Of a DNA stretch of 64,000 nt, positions 41,242-49,193 are shown one piece after another (the first letter of the stretch is position 1; every line of letters starts with the position of its first letter). This DNA comes from Herbiconiux aconitum. Its GTDB lineage: Bacteria > Actinomycetota > Actinomycetes > Actinomycetales > Microbacteriaceae. The stretch is from NCBI RefSeq assembly GCF_024979235.1, contig NZ_JANLCM010000002.1, forward strand, positions 1,426,001 to 1,490,000, in the 5' to 3' direction. Both the position numbers and the translations under genes were made by a program. Below the pieces are notes generated by a model. It was given only the letters and a program-made list of their open reading frames with translations, did no database searches and was not told the DNA's origin.

Positions 41242-41993
41242 CCGGCCGCCGCCGTCTCCGCGGCGTCTGCCGCGTCCGGCGCATCGGGCGCACCCGGCGA
41301 ATCCGGCGCATCCGCGTCAGAGTCCGGCTCCGGCTCCGCTCCGGCGCCGACGTCGTCGATCGGCAGCTCGGCGTAGGCGGCCACGACCGGGTTGTCGAAG
41401 CGTTCGCCGAAGGTCACGAAGCCCTCGGCCTGGTAGCTCTTGTCGTAGACGTCGACGCGCACGGGGTCGCCGTCGGCGAGCGCATCCCTGTCGACGTCCC
41501 AGATGAACGCGAGCTGGATCGGCACGCCGGGTTGCAGCTCGGGGTACTGCGATCCGTCGCTCAGCACGGCCACCGTGCGCGGAGCGGAATCGGCGGCGAT
41601 GCCGGTGACTCCCACCGGGCGCAGGTTGTCGGCGGCACCGATGGAGGCGAGGGTGGAGACCGGTTTGGTCCAGACATCCTCCACCGTCGCGACCACCACG
41701 AGCAGCCGCTTGCCCTCGTCGGGCACGATGTTCTGCTCGGGGAACGCGTCGATCAGCACGGCACGGTCGACTGCGATGCGCAGCTGGGCGCCGGTGAACG
41801 CATCGCCCGCCGCCAAGACGGGCAGGGGCGTGGGCGCCGCGTCATTCAGGCCGCCGAACGCGGCGGACACGATGAGGAAGGTTCCGACGAGCCCGGACAC
41901 GAGCCATTTCGTGGGCACCTTCGCCGAGGCGGCGCTCGCGCGCGCCCTCAACCCCGACGGGGGCGTGGCGGGCGAGGGTGTCGTCACCCCCAC
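41238..41993 (-). CDS. Exported single-pass protein, first of a coupled paralogue trio
   Basis: A 251-residue protein: basic amino end, membrane segment about residues 29-48 (KWLVSGLVGTFLIVSAAFGG), exported domain (GDAFTGAQLRIAVDRAVLID, RLLVVVATVEDVW, LAFIWDVDRDAL) and a long acidic Asp/Ala/Pro repeat tail (DAPDSPGAPDAPDAADAAE). First gene of the trio, coupled by overlap to the second. The tail may anchor to or space from the cell wall. Family unknown. Confidence 0.75.
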   Translation of the reverse strand: MGVTTPSPATPPSGLRARASAASAKVPTKWLVSGLVGTFLIVSAAFGGLNDAAPTPLPVLAAGDAFTGAQLRIAVDRAVLIDAFPEQNIVPDEGKRLLVVVATVEDVWTKPVSTLASIGAADNLRPVGVTGIAADSAPRTVAVLSDGSQYPELQPGVPIQLAFIWDVDRDALADGDPVRVDVYDKSYQAEGFVTFGERFDNPVVAAYAELPIDDVGAGAEPEPDSDADAPDSPGAPDAPDAADAAETAAAG

Positions 41994-42024
41994 ATGCTAG
42001 CGGGGGCGCTGCCGACAGCACGAA

Positions 42025-42078
42025 GGCTCGTCCCGAATCGTGCCGAACCACGAGGGTTGAGACGATTCGGGACGAGCC
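42025..42078. terminator. Perfect 17-bp inverted repeat after the transglycosylase gene
   Basis: GGCTCGTCCCGAATCGT (42025-42041) and its exact complement (42062-42078) around a 20-base loop, 18 bases beyond the transglycosylase stop. Probable intrinsic-like terminator; no T-run. Confidence 0.7.
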
Positions 42079-42095
42079 CAGGGGTGATCAATGGA

Positions 42096-42977
42096 TCAGT
42101 ACCAGTTCACCGACTGCGAGTGACCCCACGCGGCGCAGGGCGTGCCGTAGCCGCGAGCGATGTAGTCGAGTCCCCAGGTGATCTGGGTGACGGCGTTGGT
42201 CGACCAGTCGCCGGCGATCGACGACATCTTGCTGCCCGGGAGCGACTGCGGGATGCCGAAGGCGCCGCTTCCGGCGTTCTCGGCCTGGTAGTTCCAGCCG
42301 GATTCCTTGGTCCAGAGCGAGTCGAGGCACTGGAACTGGTCGGAACCCCAGCCGTATTGCGAGGAAGCCATCTGTGCGGCGACGGTTCGCGCACCGTCGG
42401 GCGTGTTCGCCAGGGCCTGTGCCTCGGCGGCGGCCTGCGCGGCAGCGGCGGCCTGTGCGGCCTCGGCAGCTGCCTGTGCTGCGGCGGCGGCTGCGGCATC
42501 CGCTGCGGCCTTGTCGGCGGCGGCGGCCTGCGCCTGGGTCTGCGTGGTCACGGCGACGGCGGTGTTCGTGAGGGTCTGCACCGTGGTGGTGTCGAGGTAC
42601 TGGTAGTTCGCGAGCGACGCGACCGAGGAGATGAGCGGGGCGGTGTCGACCTTGCCCTTCGCCGTGGCCACGACGGCGTTCGCCTGATCGATGGTCTTCT
42701 CGGCGCGGGTGTCGGCCCGCTCGGTGGTGCGCTGCAGCAGTTCTGCATGCTCGTCGACCTTCGGGGCGGTGGTCGCGCTGGCCGCGCCGGTCGCGCCGGC
42801 GGCGTTCTGGGCGTTGGCGACGGCCGGATTGGCGAAGGAGGCCAGGGTCACGAGCACGGCGGCCGCGGCGATTCCGGCGAACGGGGCGAAGGCCGAGCCT
42901 CGACGGGGGCGCAGCGAGCGCCGGGTTGTTTCGGGGGTGAGCGTTTCGGGCGTGGACTGGTGTGGAGCGTTGAACAT
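42096..42977 (-). CDS. Secreted transglycosylase/resuscitation-type peptidoglycan hydrolase
   Basis: A 293-residue secreted protein. Long basic n-region and a hydrophobic core (AGIAAAAVLVTLASFA) with an AVANAQ cleavage look; an Ala/Gln coiled-coil-like stretch (about 150-215); and a carboxy-terminal lysozyme-like domain (QFQCLDSLWTKESGWNYQAENAGSGAFG, catalytic Glu in TKESGW; PCAAWGHSQSVNWY end). Such proteins cleave glycan strands during growth. Start ATG at 42977 has GGAAA upstream; longer starts lack an RBS. Preceded by a long untranslated leader (42978-43267). Confidence 0.88.
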   Translation of the reverse strand: MFNAPHQSTPETLTPETTRRSLRPRRGSAFAPFAGIAAAAVLVTLASFANPAVANAQNAAGATGAASATTAPKVDEHAELLQRTTERADTRAEKTIDQANAVVATAKGKVDTAPLISSVASLANYQYLDTTTVQTLTNTAVAVTTQTQAQAAAADKAAADAAAAAAAQAAAEAAQAAAAAQAAAEAQALANTPDGARTVAAQMASSQYGWGSDQFQCLDSLWTKESGWNYQAENAGSGAFGIPQSLPGSKMSSIAGDWSTNAVTQITWGLDYIARGYGTPCAAWGHSQSVNWY

Positions 42978-43267
42978 GTTTTCCAATGGTTGAGCCAGTG
43001 GGTGCATGCGCACGGAGGCGCTCGGGAGCACTCCTGCCGCAGAAACTCGCTTCACGAGCGGGGGCGACGAACAGCGCGACGAATTGTCGGGGGTCCGCGC
43101 GGCAGTTGGCGGTGACGGTCGGTGTCGGGTGACTGCGAAGCCGTCACGGCCTCGCCAGCCGACGTTCGCGACGATTCCGGGCGGGTCAGGTGTTCAGGTT
43201 TCCCGGGGCGAACGATTGAAGCAACAAGTATGTGGGGCGTTCCTGAGAGGTTTCTCCATGCGACGGA
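42978..43267 (-). promoter_or_regulatory. 290-nt leader upstream of the transglycosylase gene
   Basis: No gene seen between the transglycosylase start and the methyltransferase end. On the minus strand it contains a GTGAC/GTCAC hairpin (43129-43147) and GGTGAC direct repeats. Long leaders before cell-wall hydrolase genes of actinobacteria are often c-di-AMP riboswitches, but the ydaO core motifs were not found here, so identity is open. Confidence 0.35.
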
Positions 43268-44659
43268 TCAGCTCAGCCGGTAGAACCGCCAGAAGTCGTG
43301 GGCGACGGGCAGGGTCTCGAACCCGCCGAACCCCGCTTCGGCAGCCCAGCGCCGAACGGTCGGCACCCGTAGAACGGTGCCGTTCGCGACGCTCGCCGAC
43401 TCCGCCATCGTGGCGGGCAGGCAGTGCAACACACTGAACGCGTACTGCATCCGCTCCTCGTCGCTCGACGGCGCGGTGAACACGTCTCCGACCTTCTCGT
43501 CGGCCACGAGTACGGCTCCGCCGGGGGCGAGGGCACGGCGGAACGACGCCAGAGCACGCACCGGCTCCCCCATGTCGTGCAGCGCTTCGAACACGGTCAC
43601 GAGGTCGACCGTCCCCTCGACGGATGCCGCCGCGTCGACGGTCTCGAACCGCACCCGGCGGGGGTCGAGACCCGCCGCGGCGGCGTTGGCGCGCGCCTCG
43701 GCCACCGAGGCCTGGTCGAGGTCGACGCCGATCACCGTCGCGTTCGGGAAGGCCCGGGCGAGAGCGAGGGTCGACCAGCCGAACCCGCACCCCGCGTCGA
43801 GCGCGGTGCCTCCGGCGTCCAGCCGGGCGGCAAGGTCGGGCAGGGCGTCGACCCACCTCCGCAGCTCATGGGTGAATCCGGGACGGTTGAGCGCGGCGAT
43901 GCCGAAGCGGAGTTCGGCGCCGAAGGCGGAGTAGGGCACGCCGTCGCCGGTGCGGTAGGCGCGCTCGACCTGCGGCAGGGCGGCGGCGAGACTGTAGACG
44001 ATGGGTGGCACCCCGAGGAGGTAGAGCGGATGCTCGGGGTCGAGCAGCAGGGGCTCGAGAGCGGCGGGCAGCGCGTACTCGCGCTCGGCGGCCGCGGTGT
44101 CGGTGATGCTGACGGCGGCGGTGTCGGAGAGGCTGACGGCGGCGGAGTCGGAGAGGCTGATGGCCGCGGAGTCAACAGTGGATTCGTCGCCACCACGGGC
44201 CCGGCCACCGGTGTCGCGGTGTCGGCGCCGGTGACGCTCATGGGCGGGAACGTCACCGGCAACGGCGGTGGAATGTCCGCGGTGGGGATGGTCGCGACGT
44301 CGGCGCGAGTGCTTGTCGTCCTGGGTCTGGTCGCGGCCGCCGTCATCCTCGACGTGGGCACGATGTTCACGGTGGGCGCGGCGACGGCGGGCGTGCTCGG
44401 CGAGCACGAGCGGTGCATCCGGGGGCACCACGTCGAGGATGCCGGCTGCCGCCTGCTGCTCGAGCCACTCCCGGGCGTAGCGCTCGGCGATGCCGGCGCG
44501 GATGCCGAGGTGCTCGGCGTTCGTGGGCGTTCCCCCGGCGAGCGCCTGGTAGAGGCCGAGGCGACGGCCGAGGTCGATGGTGAGGATCTCGGCGCTCGCG
44601 GTGAGTCCGCCGAGCATCCGCTCTGCGAACTGAGTCTGCCGAACCTCGTCGTCGGACAT
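43268..44659 (-). CDS. SAM-dependent methyltransferase with a suspicious internal insert
   Basis: A 463-residue protein: winged-helix dimerisation half (about 10-88: MLGGLTASAEILTIDLGRRLGLYQAL, AREWLEQQAAAGIL) and a class I methyltransferase half (about 200-460: DAGCGFGWSTLALARAFPNA, VDLDQASV, FEALHDMGEP) as in Rv2258c-like enzymes. Residues about 90-200 are an Arg/His-rich stretch without counterpart, followed by three SLSDSAAV-type repeats. Over about 44175-44390 third-position G/C is high only in the +1 frame, which there reads Thr/Pro/Ala-rich. This suggests paired frameshifts or an out-of-frame insert. No strong RBS at ATG 44659. Substrate unknown. Confidence 0.75.
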   Translation of the reverse strand: MSDDEVRQTQFAERMLGGLTASAEILTIDLGRRLGLYQALAGGTPTNAEHLGIRAGIAERYAREWLEQQAAAGILDVVPPDAPLVLAEHARRRRAHREHRAHVEDDGGRDQTQDDKHSRRRRDHPHRGHSTAVAGDVPAHERHRRRHRDTGGRARGGDESTVDSAAISLSDSAAVSLSDTAAVSITDTAAAEREYALPAALEPLLLDPEHPLYLLGVPPIVYSLAAALPQVERAYRTGDGVPYSAFGAELRFGIAALNRPGFTHELRRWVDALPDLAARLDAGGTALDAGCGFGWSTLALARAFPNATVIGVDLDQASVAEARANAAAAGLDPRRVRFETVDAAASVEGTVDLVTVFEALHDMGEPVRALASFRRALAPGGAVLVADEKVGDVFTAPSSDEERMQYAFSVLHCLPATMAESASVANGTVLRVPTVRRWAAEAGFGGFETLPVAHDFWRFYRLS

Positions 44660-44751
44660 GCACCGAATCGTACTCGTTGGGCCCAGCGGGCACCACGACC
44701 GGTTCGGCTCCAGCGGTTGCGTCGATGCGGGGAGCGACCCAAGATGAGGGG

Positions 44752-45558
44752 ATGATCCGCGGATACACCGCCCAGCAGGTGCGCGACGCCGAGAGGCCGC
44801 ACCTGGCGGCCGGCGAGCCGCTCATGCAGCGGGCCGCCCGTGCCCTCGCCGAGCGCATCCTGGTGCTGCTCGATCAGCGTTCGGCTCAGGCAGGCCACAC
44901 CTCCCCACCACGGGTGCTGCTGCTCGTCGGATCGGGCGACAACGGCGGCGACACCCTGTTCGCCGGAGCCCAGGTGGCGCGGTCGGGCGTCTTCGCCGGG
45001 GCCGACTTGCCGCGGGCGACCGTCGTGGTCGACGCGCTCGGCGTCGGATCGCGGATGCACGAAGCTGGCCTCGCCGAGGCCACCGCGGCGGGGGTGCGGG
45101 TGCTCGACGCCGATGCGGCCACGATCGACGCGCTCGCAGGGGCCGTCGCCCGCTACGACGTGATCGTCGACGGGATCATCGGCACCGGCACCTCGACGGG
45201 CTCCCCCGCCCTGCGGGGAACGGCCCGCGACGCGGTGCTGGCGATCCGGGCCGGTCTCCGCGACACCGGAAACGGCACCGGCACCGGCACCAGCACCAGC
45301 ACCAATGCGAGCGACGCGGGCCGAATGGATGTCGCACCGATCGTCGTGGCCGTCGACATCCCGAGCGGGATCGACCCCGACACGGGCGCGGTCGCCGACG
45401 AGGCCGTGCTGCCGGCCGACGTGACGGTGACCTTCGGCGGCGTGAAGGCCGGACTCCTGCTCGGCGTCGGGGCCCGCCTGGCCGGAACCATCGACCTCGT
45501 CGAGATCGGCATCGAGGCCGACCTCGCGGCCATGACCCCGGTGGTTGACCTCCCCTGA
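44752..45558 (+). CDS. nnrE: NAD(P)H-hydrate epimerase (YjeF N-domain)
   Basis: A 268-residue YjeF_N domain protein that interconverts R and S forms of hydrated NAD(P)H. SGDNGGDTLFAGAQVA (about 61-76) and VAVDIPSGIDPDTGAV (about 199-214) are the substrate and dinucleotide signatures. The carbohydrate-kinase-like dehydratase half is absent, so this is the epimerase alone. A (GT)n/(TS)n repeat insert, TGNGTGTGTSTSTN, sits near 178-191. GAGGGG lies before ATG 44752. Downstream genes are convergent. Confidence 0.88.
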   Translation: MIRGYTAQQVRDAERPHLAAGEPLMQRAARALAERILVLLDQRSAQAGHTSPPRVLLLVGSGDNGGDTLFAGAQVARSGVFAGADLPRATVVVDALGVGSRMHEAGLAEATAAGVRVLDADAATIDALAGAVARYDVIVDGIIGTGTSTGSPALRGTARDAVLAIRAGLRDTGNGTGTGTSTSTNASDAGRMDVAPIVVAVDIPSGIDPDTGAVADEAVLPADVTVTFGGVKAGLLLGVGARLAGTIDLVEIGIEADLAAMTPVVDLP

Positions 45559-45588
45559 CCCGGCCGACCCCGGCGAGAACCGACCGAC

Positions 45589-46773
45589 CTAACCCACGAC
45601 GGCTGGCCCGCGTCGGCGCCGCACAGCCTCCTTGAACCAGGCCGTGTCGGGAATACGCGCCAGGAACGGCCCGACCACCACCGTGATCAGAACGTACGCG
45701 GTCGCGAGCGGTGCCAGTCGGGGCTCCACCCCCGCGCTCAGCGCCAGCCCGGCGATCACGATCGAGAACTCACCGCGGGGCGTGAGTGCCAGACCGGTGC
45801 GCCAGCGCCCGGGCACCCCGATGCCGGCTCGGCGCGCGGCGATGTACCCCGACGCCACCTTCGTCGCCATGGTCGCGACGGCCAGCAGGGCGGCGGGGAC
45901 GAGCATCGAGACGAGCTCGCTCGCATCCGTGGTCAGTCCGAAGAACACGAAGAACACCGCCGCGAACAGATCGCGCAGCGGCGTCAGCACCTGGCTCGCC
46001 CGCTGCGCCACCCGACCCGACACGGCGATGCCGACGAGGAACGCGCCGACCGCCGACGACACGTTCACCTCGGCCGCGAGACCCGCGACGAGCATGGTGA
46101 GGCCGAGAACCCCGAGCAGGAGCGGCTCCGGATGCTCGGGAGTGAAGATGCGCGAGATCACCGAGCCGTGCCGCAGCGCGATGTAGAGGATGATCGCCAC
46201 AACCCCCACGGCCACGGCCACGGTGATCGCCCCCTGCAAGAGACTCACTCCGACCACGAGCGCAGCGAGGATCGGCAGGTAGAACGCCATCGCCAGATCT
46301 TCGATCACCAGGATCGCGAGCACCACCGGTGTCTCCCGGTTGCTCAGCCGCCCGAGGTCGCGCAGCAGTTTCGCCACCACGCCCGACGACGAGACCCAGG
46401 TCACACCGGCGAGCGCCACCGCCGCCACCGGCCCCCAACCGAGGATCAGAGCGAGGAGAGCTCCCGGGAGCGCGTTGAACAAGCCGTCGATCAACCCCGC
46501 CGTGCGCGCCTGCCGGAGGTTCGTCAGCAGCTCCTGCGCCGTGTATTCCAGGCCCAGCAGCGCGAGCAGCAGGATGACGCCGATCTCGGAGCCGACCTGG
46601 AAGAAATCTTCACTCGCATCCAAGGGCAGGATGCCGCCCTCGCCGAAGAGCAGGCCCACCACGAGGTAGAACGGGATCGGCGAGATGCCGATGCGGATGG
46701 CGAGGCGACCCAGCAGACTCATTCCCAGCAGGAGCGCGCCGACCTCGATCAGGATGAGCGTCGTCTCATGCAT
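45589..46773 (-). CDS. CPA2-family monovalent cation/proton antiporter
   Basis: A 394-residue KefB-like membrane antiporter with about 12 hydrophobic segments, without the RCK (TrkA-N) cytoplasmic domain. Motifs LLLALLGLEYT and FFVFFGLTTDASELV are family-typical, as is LTPRGEFSIVI. It exchanges K+ or Na+ for H+. The regulatory RCK subunit gene lies ten bases upstream in the same direction. Convergent with nnrE. Confidence 0.92.
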   Translation of the reverse strand: MHETTLILIEVGALLLGMSLLGRLAIRIGISPIPFYLVVGLLFGEGGILPLDASEDFFQVGSEIGVILLLALLGLEYTAQELLTNLRQARTAGLIDGLFNALPGALLALILGWGPVAAVALAGVTWVSSSGVVAKLLRDLGRLSNRETPVVLAILVIEDLAMAFYLPILAALVVGVSLLQGAITVAVAVGVVAIILYIALRHGSVISRIFTPEHPEPLLLGVLGLTMLVAGLAAEVNVSSAVGAFLVGIAVSGRVAQRASQVLTPLRDLFAAVFFVFFGLTTDASELVSMLVPAALLAVATMATKVASGYIAARRAGIGVPGRWRTGLALTPRGEFSIVIAGLALSAGVEPRLAPLATAYVLITVVVGPFLARIPDTAWFKEAVRRRRGPAVVG

Positions 46774-46783
46774 GGGCGGGCCT

Positions 46784-47278
46784 CTAGCCTGGGCCGTTGG
46801 CGATGATGTGGCTGAGGGCGTCGAGCCCGTGCCGGGTTCCGACCGCGATGATGACGTCGCCCGGCCGCAGCACGTCGGCCGGCGTCGGCGACGGGATGAC
46901 CCCGGCGTCGCGCACGATCGCCACGATCGAGACCCGTGTGCGGGTGCGCGCCTTCGTGTCGCCGAGCGGGCGGTTGAGGTAGGGCGAGTCGGTGGGCAGC
47001 TGCAGCTGCTCGGTGAACAGGCCCGCCGCGTCTCCCGCGAGGCTCGTGAGTCGGCTCATCGTCACCGAGCTGCCGAGCAGGTCGGCGAGCGCCGCCGCCT
47101 CATCGTCGGTGAGAGGCACGGAGTCGCTCGAGGAGTCAGGATCGTCGACGTCGAAGAGGGCGAGATCCCGGTCGCCGTCGCGATGCGACACGACGCTCAC
47201 GCGACGCCCGTTCTCGGTCAGCAGGTCGTGCCGGACACCGATGCCCGGCAGGTCGACCTTCTCGATTCGTACGCCCAC
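46784..47278 (-). CDS. RCK/TrkA-C regulatory subunit of the antiporter
   Basis: A 164-residue KhtT-like protein. The amino half (IEKVDLPGIGVRHDL, GRRVSVVSHRDGDRDLALFDVDD) is the usual cation-antiporter subunit entry; the carboxy half (about 95-164) is a TrkA-C ligand domain (TRVSIVAIVRDAGVIPSPTPADVLRPGDVIIAVGT). Binds a nucleotide or small ligand and gates the antiporter downstream. GTG at 47278 chosen from the family start; the longer frame is not needed. Confidence 0.9.
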   Translation of the reverse strand: MGVRIEKVDLPGIGVRHDLLTENGRRVSVVSHRDGDRDLALFDVDDPDSSSDSVPLTDDEAAALADLLGSSVTMSRLTSLAGDAAGLFTEQLQLPTDSPYLNRPLGDTKARTRTRVSIVAIVRDAGVIPSPTPADVLRPGDVIIAVGTRHGLDALSHIIANGPG

Positions 47279-47415
47279 GAGGCAACGGTAGCAGCAGGGG
47301 CATGCCTCCCGATCCGTCACGAGACACGGTGTGGGGGTTGCGAACTCGGCGAAGGGGCGCACGATGGAGGGAGGCGCATCCCGCTCAGTCCGACGACCTC
47401 CTGATCGGAGACCTC

Positions 47416-47649
47416 ATGAACAAGATCCTCCTCATCCTCGTATTCGCTCTCGGCTATGTGCTCGGCGCCCGCGCCGGACGCAAGCGCTACGAGCAGATCC
47501 GCGAGAAGGCGCAGCAGCTCTGGCAGGCCGACCAGGTGCAATCAGCCGTGCACAGTGCCGGCGATCTGCTCGAGAACGCCGCCGAACGCGTCGGCGAGAA
47601 GGCGGGCGACGTGATCGGCAAGGCGCGCTCGAAGGGTCGGGATGCCTGA
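47416..47649 (+). CDS. YtxH-like small membrane protein
   Basis: A 77-residue protein: membrane segment about residues 3-18 (KILLILVFALGYVLGARAG) with the GARAGR turn, then a helical region QIREKAQQLWQADQVQ and GEKAG motif. Similar small proteins accompany holin-superfamily and DUF3618 genes in actinobacteria; role in envelope stress is presumed. GGAG six bases before ATG. Overlaps the next gene. Confidence 0.85.
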   Translation: MNKILLILVFALGYVLGARAGRKRYEQIREKAQQLWQADQVQSAVHSAGDLLENAAERVGEKAGDVIGKARSKGRDA

Positions 47650-48064
47650 TTCCCGCCGCACGTCGACGAACGGCGCTGCGCCGCCCGTCGAGCCCGAATC
47701 CGAACCCGCCGCGGCCGACGAACGATCCACTGCTCGGCTGATCTCCGACCTCCCGCGCCTGATCGTCGATCTCGTTCAGGACGAACTGGCCGCCCTGAAG
47801 AAGGAGATCTCCGCCCGGATCGCCCGCCTCGGCATCGGCGCCGGGCTCATCGCAGGAGCGGCGTTCGTCGGGTTCTTCGCACTGGCCGTGTTCGTGGCCG
47901 CCGCGGTGATCGCGCTCTCACTGGTGCTGCCGGCCTGGGCCGCCGCGCTCATCGTGGTGGGTGGGCTGCTGCTCGTCGCGGCGATCCTCGCGGCGATCGG
48001 GGCGCGCACCCTCAAGAAGAAGACCGGGCCCGACGCCACCCACGATGCACGAGGAGACGGATGA
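47642..48064 (+). CDS. Holin-superfamily-like (DUF1469) membrane protein
   Basis: A 140-residue membrane protein. An acidic linker, then LISDLPRLIVDLVQDELAALKKEISARIARLG helix and two transmembrane segments (about 68-95 and 98-120). Matches the actinobacterial phage-holin-superfamily pattern that is not of phage origin. ATG overlaps the YtxH-like stop by eight bases and its end overlaps the DUF3618 gene, giving a three-gene envelope operon. Confidence 0.85.
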   Translation: MPDSRRTSTNGAAPPVEPESEPAAADERSTARLISDLPRLIVDLVQDELAALKKEISARIARLGIGAGLIAGAAFVGFFALAVFVAAAVIALSLVLPAWAAALIVVGGLLLVAAILAAIGARTLKKKTGPDATHDARGDG

Positions 48065-48471
48065 TGGCCGGCAAGAAATCGAAGAAGGACGCCGCGGCGA
48101 GCGACGAGCTGAGCATCCCCGCGGCGGTCGCCGAAGTCGCCAAAGCGGCCGTGGCGGCCCGCTCCGTGCGGCCCGATCCGCCCGAGCACGACCCCGATCC
48201 GGCGGCGGAGGCTGCCGAGAAGGTCCCCGAACGCTCGCGCGAGGAGGTGCAGGCCGACATCGTCGCCCACCGTGCCGAGCTCGCGGCCGTGCTTACCGAG
48301 CTCGAGCGGCGCCTCGACGTGCCGACCCGGGTGAAGACCTCGGTGGGTGAGATCGTGAGCGATCCCGTGCAGGGGGCTCGCAAACATCCGAAGACCGTGG
48401 CGCTCGCCGTCGCAGCGGCCGCCGGGCTCGTGACGGGCGTCGTCTTGCTCGTGCGCGCCATCGCGAAATAG
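48061..48471 (+). CDS. DUF3618-family protein
   Basis: A 136-residue protein with an acidic amino half and the DUF3618 segment RSREEVQADIVAHRAELAAVLTELERRLDVPTRVK (about 58-92) then a carboxy-terminal membrane segment (VALAVAAAAGLVTGVVLLV). ATG overlaps the holin-like stop. Third gene of the envelope operon. Exact role unknown. Confidence 0.85.
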   Translation: MMAGKKSKKDAAASDELSIPAAVAEVAKAAVAARSVRPDPPEHDPDPAAEAAEKVPERSREEVQADIVAHRAELAAVLTELERRLDVPTRVKTSVGEIVSDPVQGARKHPKTVALAVAAAAGLVTGVVLLVRAIAK

Positions 48472-48485
48472 CGGCGCGGTCAGTC

Positions 48486-48590
48486 GGTCACGCGCTCACG
48501 GCGCCCACCCCGCGCTGGGTGGTCAGACGCTCACGGCGCCCACCCTGCGCTGCGTGGTCAGGCGCCCACGGCTCCCGCCATGCGGTCGAG
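48486..48590. repeat. 35-bp tandem repeat covering the MarR 3' end
   Basis: Units start at GGTCA 48486, 48521 and 48556; the third holds the last codons and stop of the MarR gene (minus strand), the other two lie beyond it. Each copy keeps a stop-like TCA (TGA on the gene strand). Confidence 0.85.
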
Positions 48591-49049
48591 GAACGCCACC
48601 ACGACCACCCGCTCCTCGGGGGTGAGCGACTCGGCCACCTCACGCATCCGATCGTGCGCCTCCGCGAGGGCCGCCCGAACGTCGTCATCGGCGTTCGGCG
48701 TGGGCATCAGGATGAGGGCGCGTCGGTCGGTCGGGTGCGGGCGCCGCTCGATGTGCCCCGACTTCTCGAGCCGGTCGATCAACGTCGTGGTGGAGGCGGA
48801 GGAGATGCCGAGCAGTTCGGCCAGATCTTTCGGGCTGATGAAATGACCGGTCTGCCGACCGCGGATCACGTGCCGCACGGCGAGGATGTCGTTCTCGCCC
48901 ATCCGCATCTCCTGGCGGGTGCGTGCGCGCATCCGGGTCTCGGCGGTGCGGTACCGTCGGAGTGCCTGCAGCACGTCGACCGCGGCCTGGGACTCGGGGT
49001 CACCCGTGTACCAGAAGTGCGTGGCAGAATCTCGCTCGGGCGCATCCAT
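48558..49049 (-). CDS. MarR-family transcriptional regulator
   Basis: A 163-residue winged-helix regulator. HTH and wing spread over about residues 65-125 (ISPKDLAELLGISSASTTTLIDRLEKSGHIERRPHPTDRRALILMPT), as usual for MarR. ATG at 49049 chosen. It lies alone and divergent from the DNA ligase gene; GTTTGTATC and AGTTTGTC in that spacer (49084-49108) are weak candidate sites. Target genes unknown. Confidence 0.92.
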   Translation of the reverse strand: MDAPERDSATHFWYTGDPESQAAVDVLQALRRYRTAETRMRARTRQEMRMGENDILAVRHVIRGRQTGHFISPKDLAELLGISSASTTTLIDRLEKSGHIERRPHPTDRRALILMPTPNADDDVRAALAEAHDRMREVAESLTPEERVVVVAFLDRMAGAVGA

Positions 49050-49193
49050 ATGCCCAAGAGTAGACCGATTCCACGACACTGCTTGTTTGTATCGTAATCA
49101 GTTTGTCTAGGGAGCTTGGCCGGGGAACTCTGCGACCGCCCCACTCCCGCGCCGGGGCTGTCGTGACCGGCCCGATCAGAGCATGATCGAGTC

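Noticed and set aside
42978..43267. ydaO/c-di-AMP riboswitch
   Set aside because: The expected core motifs could not be found by eye, so it was left as a structured leader of unknown type.
47642..48064. Holin-like gene as sign of a prophage
   Set aside because: It sits in a small envelope operon with YtxH-like and DUF3618 genes; no phage structural or integrase genes nearby. The holin-superfamily match is common in non-phage actinobacterial genes.
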